A stretch of 64,000 nucleotides of DNA from Cytophagales bacterium. Lineage in GTDB: Bacteria; Bacteroidota; Bacteroidia; Cytophagales; Spirosomataceae. Location of the stretch: assembly GCA_013298125.1 (NCBI GenBank), contig JAAFJP010000002.1:62001-126000 (forward strand), given 5' to 3'. A program made the translations under genes and the position numbers. The stretch's first letter is position 1, and every line of letters starts with the position of its first letter. The notes beneath the pieces were generated by a model. It was not told the origin of the DNA, did no database searches, and worked only from the letters and a program-made list of their open reading frames with translations. Of this stretch, positions 17,136 through 23,694 are shown piece by piece.

Positions 17136-17469
17136 CGGTCTTTTTGTCGAGGAGTATTAATTGTTCAGCCACTATCTCAGTAACGTATTTTTTCTGTCCG
17201 TCTTTATCATCATAACTACGAGTTTTGAGCTTTCCTTCCACATAAACTAAACTTCCTTTATGCAAATATTTTTCGGCTAAATCAGCTAATCCACGCCACA
17301 GGACTATATTATGCCAATCAGTATTGGATTGATTTTGCCCGTTTGAGTCCTTGAAAAATTCGGTAGTTGCCAATGAAAATTTGGCTACTTTGATGTTGCC
17401 TTCGATGGTTTGGATGGATGGGTCGTTACCCAAATTCCCGATTAGGGTTACTTTGTTGAGTCCTCTCAT
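17125..17469 (-). CDS. ssb: short single-stranded DNA-binding protein, cotranscribed with recombinase
   Basis: 114 residues forming one OB-fold: MRGLNKVTLIGNLGNDPSIQ at the start, TDWHNIVLWRGLADLAEKYL in the middle, and VYVEGKLKTRSY. It ends KKTDGN without the usual linker and acidic tip (DDDIPF-like), so it probably does not recruit the SSB interactome. A housekeeping SSB should be longer; this is therefore likely a specialised copy. The 11-base overlap with the recombinase gene implies coupled expression, relevant because integron cassette sites recombine as folded single strands. Confidence 0.93.
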   Translation of the reverse strand: MRGLNKVTLIGNLGNDPSIQTIEGNIKVAKFSLATTEFFKDSNGQNQSNTDWHNIVLWRGLADLAEKYLHKGSLVYVEGKLKTRSYDDKDGQKKYVTEIVAEQLILLDKKTDGN

Positions 17470-17500
17470 TTTTTAGTGATTTTAGTATTCCGTAAAAATA

Positions 17501-17540
17501 AAAAAAGCATCTCAGAATTTTACTTCCAAGATGCTTTTTT
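17501..17540 (-). terminator. rho-independent terminator after folE
   Basis: Perfect 12-bp stem AAAAAAGCATCT (17501-17512) and AGATGCTTTTTT (17529-17540) with a 16-base loop. It lies between the folE stop and the ssb start on the minus strand, so the ssb-recombinase unit has its own promoter. The T-runs on both strands allow bidirectional use. Confidence 0.75.
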
Positions 17541-17604
17541 ATAAATACTAATAAATTATCGTATAAGTCATTAATAACTTATCAACTTAAAACTTAACAA
17601 CTCC

Positions 17605-18249
17605 TTAACCTACATATTTCAAAAACTCAGCCTTGGTAGCTTCCTTTTGAAATTTACCTCCATAAAAACTCGTAATCGTTGTTGAAGTATCATCTTTCAC
17701 ACCACGAGAAGATACGCAAAGGTGTTTAGCATCAATCACAACAGCCACATCTTTTGTACCCAAAATATTCTCTAACTCCTTGGCAATCTGCATGGTAAGG
17801 CGTTCTTGTACTTGTGGGCGTTTTGCAAAATGTTGTACAATTCTGTTTAATTTAGAAAGACCAATCACTTTTCCATTAGCAATGTACGACACGTGTGCCT
17901 TTCCAATAATTGGCACAAAGTGATGCTCACAATTTGAATAGAAAGTAATATTTTTTTCTACCAACATATCATTGTACTGATATTTGTTTTCAAAAAGGGC
18001 AATTTTGGGCATATTCTTAGGATCAAGACCGCTAAAAATCTCTTTTATGTACATTTTGGCAACTCTTTTTGGTGTTCCTTTCAGTGAATCATCCGTTAAA
18101 TCTAAGCCCAAAGTTTCCATAATTTGGCGGAAATGATATTCAATTTGAGCGATTTTTTCATCATCATTCATTTCAAAAGCATCTTCACGCATAGGGGTAT
18201 CCACAGAAGTCATGATATGGTCGTCGCCAATTTCTTCGTCTGTAAACAT
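17605..18249 (-). CDS. folE: GTP cyclohydrolase I
   Basis: Converts GTP to 7,8-dihydroneopterin triphosphate, first step of folate and pterin synthesis. The zinc-binding block NCEHHFVPIIGKAHVSYI and the downstream ligand in HLCVSSRGVKD are intact, and GLSKLNRIVQHFAKRPQVQE is the classic signature. The ATG at 18249 (MFTDEEIGDDHIM) gives 214 residues and avoids the neighbour; an upstream ATG at 18306 would give 233 residues but overlap queD by 41 bases. Together with queD it forms a pterin operon; folB and folC are elsewhere in the window. Confidence 0.93.
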   Translation of the reverse strand: MFTDEEIGDDHIMTSVDTPMREDAFEMNDDEKIAQIEYHFRQIMETLGLDLTDDSLKGTPKRVAKMYIKEIFSGLDPKNMPKIALFENKYQYNDMLVEKNITFYSNCEHHFVPIIGKAHVSYIANGKVIGLSKLNRIVQHFAKRPQVQERLTMQIAKELENILGTKDVAVVIDAKHLCVSSRGVKDDTSTTITSFYGGKFQKEATKAEFLKYVG

Positions 18250-18265
18250 GATTTTATTGTTGTTA

Positions 18266-18685
18266 TCAACCAACAGGGTATTCAACAAAATTTCGTTCTG
18301 TTTCATATAATCTTATTTTTAGGTCAAATGATGAATCAATTTTTTTAATTAATTTGTCGTAAATCACAATGGCTATGTGTTCGGCGGATGGGTTAAGGTC
18401 TTTAAATTCTTCGGTGTCAAGATTTAGATTTTTGTGGTCAAATTTATCTAAAACCTCCGTTTTAATCAAATCACTCAATACTTTCATATCCATCACATAA
18501 CCAGTTTCTGGGTCTATTTCGCCCGTTACTTGAACAATCAGGTCGTAGTTGTGTCCGTGATAATTGTAATTATTACATTTTCCATAGACACGCTCATTTT
18601 TCTCATCCGACCAATTCGGATTGTTGAGACGGTGGGCGGCATTAAAATGCTCTTTCCTAAACACCGCCACTTTTTTTGGCATCAT
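18266..18685 (-). CDS. 6-pyruvoyl-tetrahydropterin synthase/QueD family protein
   Basis: 139 residues. Zinc histidines are in HFNAAHRL and YHGHNY; the catalytic cysteine is in YGKCNNYNYHGHNY. The C-x5-HGHNY spacing resembles animal-type 6-pyruvoyl-tetrahydropterin synthases more than E. coli QueD (C-x3-HGH). It acts on dihydroneopterin triphosphate made by FolE, encoded immediately downstream. Whether the product is 6-carboxytetrahydropterin (for queuosine) or 6-pyruvoyl-tetrahydropterin cannot be settled by sequence alone. Two adjacent ATG codons open the gene. Confidence 0.88.
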   Translation of the reverse strand: MMPKKVAVFRKEHFNAAHRLNNPNWSDEKNERVYGKCNNYNYHGHNYDLIVQVTGEIDPETGYVMDMKVLSDLIKTEVLDKFDHKNLNLDTEEFKDLNPSAEHIAIVIYDKLIKKIDSSFDLKIRLYETERNFVEYPVG

Positions 18686-19134
18686 TCGTTGCGTTTCTTT
18701 CTAAAAGTTGTTTTGAAAATCAGGGTTCAATTTATCGGTTAGCTATTCCGTAAAGAACAGAGACAATAATTCGGGGATTTAGTCTCAAAGTTTAAAAGCC
18801 GTCTGAAAGGTTGTCAGCAACACGATTAAACTAAATCTGCGTTTGTTATTATAATAGTAAAACTACAAAAGAATAGATTTTGTTCATTTTTGTTTAATTT
18901 ATTTAAAAAATTGTTAAACAAAATATATTTTCTCAATCGTAAATAAATAACAATCTTATGACGGAAAAGTTCAAAAAAGTCTTGTAACTTAACGTAATAT
19001 TAATAAAACCTCACCCCCAACCCCTCTCCCGTTGAGAGGGGAGAAAAATCGTAGAATACTCCCCTCTCAACGGGAGAGGGGTTGGGGCGACCGACGCTTC
19101 GGGTGAGGTTCTCTCCTCAAACAAAAACTAAAAT
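18686..19134. other. intergenic region with a long inverted repeat
   Basis: 449 bases without a gene between divergent queD and the GH109 gene. It holds an AT-rich stretch (18840-19000) that should contain the promoters, and the inverted repeat described at 19007-19110. No other structure seen. Confidence 0.6.
19007..19110. repeat. long C/G-run inverted repeat
   Basis: Left arm AACCTCACCCCCAACCCC followed by TCTCCCGTTGAGAGGGGAG (19007-19043), right arm its complement (19061-19110) interrupted by a 14-base insertion CGACCGACGCTTCG. Each arm also has an internal short palindrome (CTCCC...GGGAG). It differs in sequence from the MITE-like family at 1605 but has the same design. Confidence 0.7.
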
Positions 19135-20487
19135 ATGCGTCGTAGAGATTTTATTCAAAAAACTGCCTTTGCGAGTACCTCAGCAATGGTTTTGCCAAAT
19201 ATTGTTTTTGGTAAGAAAAAAGAAGACAAAAAAGTTCGTCTGGGTTTTATAGGCGTTGGTCAGCGTGGACATAACCACTTAGAGATGGCACTGTACAGAG
19301 ATGATGTTGAAATCAATGCCATCTGTGACATCGACCCAAAAGCCATTGAAAGAACGCTCAATACTTGTAAATCGAAAGGCAGAAAAGAACCTGCGGTTTA
19401 TAAAAATGGCGAGCGAGATTTTGAAAATATGGTCAAACGAGACGATTTGGACGGTATTGTTATCTCAACCCCTTGGGAATGGCACGTACCAATGGCTCTT
19501 GCTTCGATGAAAGCTGGAAAATATACAGGTATAGAAGTTTCAGCAACCGTAACCCTCCAAGAATCTTGGGATTTGGTGAATACCTATGAAAAAACGGGTT
19601 CACATTGCATGATTTTGGAGAATGTTTGTTACCGCCGAGACGTTATGGCAGTACTAAATATGGTTCGTCAAAATATGTTTGGTGAGTTGGTTCATACTCA
19701 ATGTGGCTATCAACATGATTTGCGAGAAGTAAAATTTAATGATGGCAAACAAGTGTACGGTGGAGGCGTTGAATTTGGAGAAAAAGGTTACTCAGAAGCC
19801 CGTTGGCGTACGCAACATTCGGTAGATAGAAATGGAGATATTTATCCAACCCATGGACTTGGACCTGTTGCAGAAATGTTAAATATTAATCGAGGAAATC
19901 AATTTTTATATTTAACTTCCATTGCTTCAAAAGGACTTGGTTTGCATGATTACATCGTTAAAAAAGGAGGGGAGAACCACCCAAATGCTGAGGTGAAATT
20001 CAAATTAGGCGATGTGGTTACGACAAATATTAAATGTGCCAATGGCGAAACCATTATGATTTCGCACGATACCAACCTCCCACGTCCGTACTCTTTGGGT
20101 TTCCGTGTACAAGGTACAAACGGGCTTTGGATGGACGACGGCAAACAGATTTATTTAGAAGGAATTAGTAAAAAACCGCATACTTGGGATAATTTCAAAG
20201 AATATCAAGAAAAATATGACCATCCACTTTGGAAAAAACACGCCCAAAATGCTGAAAATGCAGGACATGGTGGTATTGATTATTTTGTGTTGAGAGCATT
20301 TATTGAATCAATCAAAAATAAAGTTGCTCCTCCAATTGATGTGTATGATGCGGCAGCTTGGTCTGCCATCAGTCCACTTTCAGAAGAATCAATTGCCAAA
20401 GGTTCGGCACCCGTTAAAATTCCAGACTTCACTCGTGGTAAATGGAAAACGAATAAGCCGATTTTTGCATTAGGGGATGATTATTGA
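19135..20487 (+). CDS. Gfo/Idh/MocA oxidoreductase, glycoside hydrolase family 109 type
   Basis: 450 residues, beginning with a twin-arginine signal (MRRRDFIQK) so it is predicted to be exported folded, with cofactor. The NAD-binding motif GFIGVGQRGHNH is near residue 38. Blocks SPWEWHVPMA-like, EVSATVTLQESWD, LENVCYRRDVMAVLNMVR, YPTHGLGPVAEMLNINRG and GHGGIDYF follow the sequence of the Elizabethkingia alpha-N-acetylgalactosaminidase that defines GH109. It would remove terminal alpha-GalNAc by the NAD-dependent redox-elimination mechanism. It precedes genes for a GHMP kinase and a nucleotidyltransferase. Confidence 0.88.
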   Translation: MRRRDFIQKTAFASTSAMVLPNIVFGKKKEDKKVRLGFIGVGQRGHNHLEMALYRDDVEINAICDIDPKAIERTLNTCKSKGRKEPAVYKNGERDFENMVKRDDLDGIVISTPWEWHVPMALASMKAGKYTGIEVSATVTLQESWDLVNTYEKTGSHCMILENVCYRRDVMAVLNMVRQNMFGELVHTQCGYQHDLREVKFNDGKQVYGGGVEFGEKGYSEARWRTQHSVDRNGDIYPTHGLGPVAEMLNINRGNQFLYLTSIASKGLGLHDYIVKKGGENHPNAEVKFKLGDVVTTNIKCANGETIMISHDTNLPRPYSLGFRVQGTNGLWMDDGKQIYLEGISKKPHTWDNFKEYQEKYDHPLWKKHAQNAENAGHGGIDYFVLRAFIESIKNKVAPPIDVYDAAAWSAISPLSEESIAKGSAPVKIPDFTRGKWKTNKPIFALGDDY

Positions 20488-20510
20488 TTGTATTTTGTCT
20501 GGGCGACCCC

Positions 20511-20619
20511 GTCTGAATCAGGATTTTTAGGATTTATAGATTTTCAGGATGTTTTGAATAATTTATTTTCCTTTATTTTATCCTGTTAATCCAAAAATCC
20601 AGTAAATCCTGATTCAGAC
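20511..20619. repeat. GTCTGAATCAGGATTT inverted repeat
   Basis: Perfect 16-bp ends (20511-20526 and 20604-20619) enclose further imperfect copies of AGGATTT/AATCCT. The same motif recurs upstream of gyrA (48411-48900) and in fragments at about 28077 and 37610. Confidence 0.65.
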
Positions 20620-20661
20620 AAATTTTTTCATTAATTTTACGCAATAAATCACCGAAGCCTA

Positions 20662-21741
20662 ATGAGTACAACCATAAAAGTATCAACCCCAGGAAGAATT
20701 TGCCTTTTTGGAGAACATCAAGATTATTTAGGATTACCAGTCATTGCAGCCGCTATTTCGAGGAGGGTAAATATTGAGGGAGGAACTTCTAATAATGCGA
20801 AAGTAAGAATTCATTTACCAAATATTAATCGTTCTTTGCACTTTGATATTTTTCCAGAAATGCCCTATCAGAGTAATAGAGACTATTTTCGTTCAGCTTT
20901 GAATATTTTACAACGGGAAGGATATACCTTTAAAAATGGTATTGAATGTACAGTTGATGGTAATATTCCAATCAATTCTGGTACTTCAAGTTCATCGGCA
21001 TTATTAGCCAATTGGATTCATTTTCTTTCAAGAGTTGCGGGTGAACCTAAGCCGCTTTCACCCGAACAAATTGCAGAAATTGCTTATCGTGCGGAGGTGG
21101 TTGAATTTAAAGAGGCGGGAGGTATGATGGATCATTATTCAACGGCGTGTGGAAATGTTATTTATCTTCAATCTGTTCCAAAAATTAAGGTAGAGCATAT
21201 AAAACCAAAATTAGGAACATTCGTTTTGGGCGATTCACAAGAACCAAAAGATACTGTTGGATTGCTAAAAAGGGTAAAAGGTGGCGTTTTGACTGCCATA
21301 GATAAGATCAAAAAAGACTTTCCAGATTTTTCTTTACATACTGCAAATTTTGATGATTTAAGTAATGTCAAACATCTTTTGACTTTTGAAGAACAAGAAT
21401 TAATTTCTGGAAATATTGATAATCATCGGATACTGAATAAGGCTTTGGCATTGTTAAAATCTGAGAATTTTAAAGATTCAGACCTTGGCGAATTGTTAAA
21501 TCAACATCAATTTAATCTAAGGGAAAATTTGAAAATCTCAACCCCTAAAATTGATAGAATGATTGATGCAAGTTTAGATGCTGGGGCTTTGGGAGGAAAA
21601 ATAAATGGCTCGGGCGGAGGTGGATGTATGTTTGTATATGCACCTAAGAATCCAGAAAAAATAGCCCAAGCCATTGAAAATCAGAGGGGTAAGGCTTACG
21701 TTATTACAGTTGATGAAGGAACGAGATTAGAAATTGGTTGA
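20662..21741 (+). CDS. GHMP-family sugar kinase (galactokinase-like)
   Basis: 359 residues. The galactokinase-type motif STPGRICLFGEHQDYLG opens the protein (about residues 8-24), motif 2 INSGTSSSSALLANW lies near 110 and motif 3 GGKINGSGGGGCMF near 310-325. These make an ATP-dependent kinase acting on a sugar hydroxyl. Neighbours (GH109 alpha-N-acetylgalactosaminidase upstream, sugar nucleotidyltransferase downstream) suggest a 1-kinase for GalNAc or galactose. The exact sugar cannot be read from sequence. Confidence 0.85.
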   Translation: MSTTIKVSTPGRICLFGEHQDYLGLPVIAAAISRRVNIEGGTSNNAKVRIHLPNINRSLHFDIFPEMPYQSNRDYFRSALNILQREGYTFKNGIECTVDGNIPINSGTSSSSALLANWIHFLSRVAGEPKPLSPEQIAEIAYRAEVVEFKEAGGMMDHYSTACGNVIYLQSVPKIKVEHIKPKLGTFVLGDSQEPKDTVGLLKRVKGGVLTAIDKIKKDFPDFSLHTANFDDLSNVKHLLTFEEQELISGNIDNHRILNKALALLKSENFKDSDLGELLNQHQFNLRENLKISTPKIDRMIDASLDAGALGGKINGSGGGGCMFVYAPKNPEKIAQAIENQRGKAYVITVDEGTRLEIG

Positions 21742-21895
21742 TTGGAAATTGGAAACTGGTTTATTTGAAATTGATTATATTATGTCAAATTATCAATTCA
21801 ACCCCTCAACCAATTTCCAATAAACCAATTTCCAATCTACCAATAAACCAGTTTCCAATCTACCAACAAACCAATTTCCAATAAACAAGTAACAA
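21742..21895. repeat. tandem CCAATTTCCAATAAA-type repeats
   Basis: After a short inverted segment (TTGGAAATTGGAAACTGG), five to six degenerate units of ACCAATTTCCAATAAA / ACCAGTTTCCAATCT follow up to the start of the nucleotidyltransferase gene. Low-complexity DNA able to form a hairpin with the upstream inverted copy; no coding capacity. Confidence 0.6.
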
Positions 21896-21902
21896 ATAAA
21901 GA

Positions 21903-22763
21903 ATGGCAAAATTATTAATCATGGCGGGCGGAATGTCGTCACGAATGAAAAAAGTAGAAGGTTCAGAAGCACTTGATTCTACCTTAGTTCAACAAGCAAA
22001 CACACTTCCCAAAGGGATGATTGGCGTAGGAAAAGATGGTCGTCCGTTTATGGATTATCTTATTTATAATGCTCATTTAGCGGGTTATGATGAGGTTTTG
22101 ATTTTGAAAAACCCCAAAGACCACGTTACAAAACCTTATTACGATAAATTAGTGGCAGACGGAAAAGCATGGGGGATGAAGTTTCTGTATGCAACCCAAA
22201 CTATTGCTCCCGACAGAGAAAAACCCGGAGGAACAGCCGATGCCATTCAACAAGCCTTAGAGCAAACGCCCGAATGGAAAGGAGATAGATTTACCGTGTG
22301 TAATTCTGACAATTTATATTCAATAAATGTCTTAAAATTGTTGAGTGAAAATCCAGTTCAGAACATCGTTGTTTCTTATGAAAGTATCGCATTAGGCGTT
22401 GAACCTGAGCGAGTTAAGTCGTTTGCCGTTATCAAAGCTGATTCAGATAATTATTTAATTCAGATTATCGAAAAGCCTAATGATGAGCAAATAGAATCAG
22501 CGAGAGATTCAAAAGGAAAGATTGGCGTTAATATGAATGTTTTTCATTTTAATTATGACGATATTTTAGAATACGTTAGGAAAGAGCCATTCAATCCTAT
22601 CCGTAATGAGAGAGAATTACCTACGGCTGTTATGAAAATGGCAAGTGAAAATCCAAAGAAGGTTTTGACGATTTCAGTAGAAGAAAACGTACCAGATTTA
22701 ACTTCAAAAGGAGATATTGGAATTGTTCAGAAATATTTAGTTGATACTTTTGGGGATTTTTAA
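21903..22763 (+). CDS. sugar-phosphate nucleotidyltransferase
   Basis: 286 residues of the NTP-transferase fold. The N-terminal nucleotide-binding motif LLIMAGGMSSRM, the PGGTADAIQQAL block (near residue 102) and CNSDNLYSIN (metal-binding aspartate) are visible, then a QIIEKPNDEQ block. It should activate a sugar 1-phosphate to an NDP-sugar. Context with the kinase upstream points to a salvage pair: free sugar to sugar-1-phosphate to nucleotide sugar. An N-terminal 20-residue insertion (residues 20-40) separates it from common RmlA/GlmU types. Confidence 0.82.
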   Translation: MAKLLIMAGGMSSRMKKVEGSEALDSTLVQQANTLPKGMIGVGKDGRPFMDYLIYNAHLAGYDEVLILKNPKDHVTKPYYDKLVADGKAWGMKFLYATQTIAPDREKPGGTADAIQQALEQTPEWKGDRFTVCNSDNLYSINVLKLLSENPVQNIVVSYESIALGVEPERVKSFAVIKADSDNYLIQIIEKPNDEQIESARDSKGKIGVNMNVFHFNYDDILEYVRKEPFNPIRNERELPTAVMKMASENPKKVLTISVEENVPDLTSKGDIGIVQKYLVDTFGDF

Positions 22764-22786
22764 TTGAGATTTTCCACAACCATATT

Positions 22787-22824
22787 CCCTCAATAAACGT
22801 TATAAGTTTGTTGAGGGATTTTTT
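22787..22824 (+). terminator. terminator after nucleotidyltransferase
   Basis: Stem CCCTCAATAAAC (22787-22798) with GTTTGTTGAGGG (22806-22817), one G-T pair, seven-base loop, followed by ATTTTTTTA. Confidence 0.8.
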
Positions 22825-22832
22825 TATCTTTG
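22825..22832 (+). promoter_or_regulatory. -7 promoter element of the Rpn-type gene
   Basis: TATCTTTG, an exact TAnnTTTG match, 23 bases before the ATG at 22856 and directly behind the terminator, giving this gene its own promoter. Confidence 0.55.
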
Positions 22833-22855
22833 TATAAAAATAAAATTTAACCATA

Positions 22856-23650
22856 ATGCTCGGGAATTTAGATAACGAAGTAATTTTCAAAAAAGCCTTT
22901 ACTGATAAAATTGTCTTCAAACAGTTCGTTAAAGACATATTAGATATTGATGTTGAAATTGATAAGATTGAAACCGAGAAAAAATTTAATCCCAAAATAG
23001 GTCATATTGATTTTGAGCTGGATATTTTCGCAGAATCGGTGGATAAAAGAATTGTTATAGAAATTCAAAGAGTCGAGTACGACCATAATTTTGATAGGTT
23101 TTTGCATTATTTTTTCATGGTTATTGCTGAACAGCAAAGGCGTAGTGCAGAATATGGAATTGAGCAAATAGTTTATATGATTGTAGTTTTAACAGCTCCG
23201 TATTCAATCAATCAAAAGAATGGAAAACCTGTTAAAGATGAGTTTTTAATGGTTAATATCAATCCAAAGACCTTTAATGGCGAAGAAAGAGACATTTATG
23301 GACACCAGTTCGTTTGCCTAAATCCCAATCACCCAGACAAAGAAACCCTGCAAAGAATTCGAGATTGGTTAGATTTAATTTATCAATCTATTTATAGCCC
23401 TGAACGTCCAAATGTTAATGTTGTAAATGAAGGGATTAAAAGAGTAGTTGATTTGATTAGTTTTGATGACTTATCACCAGTAGAACTCGCTGAGGCTAAG
23501 AAAAAAGAATCCACAAAGGTTGCAACTTTGAAAATGAAGAGAGCCGCTGCCATAGAAATTGCTCAAAATATGAAAAATGATGGAATATCTGATGATTTAA
23601 TTATGAAATACACAGGACTGTCTCCTATTGAAATAAAGTATTTAGACTAA
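22856..23650 (+). CDS. Rpn/PD-(D/E)XK nuclease family (putative transposase-related) protein
   Basis: 264 residues. The nuclease core is in the first 130: DNEVIFKKAF, then GHIDFELDIFAES and the active-site strand IVIEIQR, giving the D...ExQ pattern. The rest is helical and ends AAAIEIAQNMKNDGISDDLIMKYTGL, the small C-terminal segment common in Bacteroidota members. Such proteins (RpnA-like) promote RecA-independent recombination in E. coli and are often multi-copy; the second copy here is at 50651. No terminal inverted repeats flank it. Confidence 0.87.
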   Translation: MLGNLDNEVIFKKAFTDKIVFKQFVKDILDIDVEIDKIETEKKFNPKIGHIDFELDIFAESVDKRIVIEIQRVEYDHNFDRFLHYFFMVIAEQQRRSAEYGIEQIVYMIVVLTAPYSINQKNGKPVKDEFLMVNINPKTFNGEERDIYGHQFVCLNPNHPDKETLQRIRDWLDLIYQSIYSPERPNVNVVNEGIKRVVDLISFDDLSPVELAEAKKKESTKVATLKMKRAAAIEIAQNMKNDGISDDLIMKYTGLSPIEIKYLD

Positions 23651-23694
23651 TACCTTTCTACCCAGATTTTTATAATATTCAGAACAAAAATATA

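Noticed and set aside
18250-18306. Longer folE start
   Set aside because: It would overlap queD by 41 bases; the internal ATG at 18249 keeps the complete domain. Not excluded, but less likely.
22856-23650. Insertion sequence
   Set aside because: The Rpn-type gene has no flanking terminal inverted repeats or target duplications, and this family is not a typical IS transposase.
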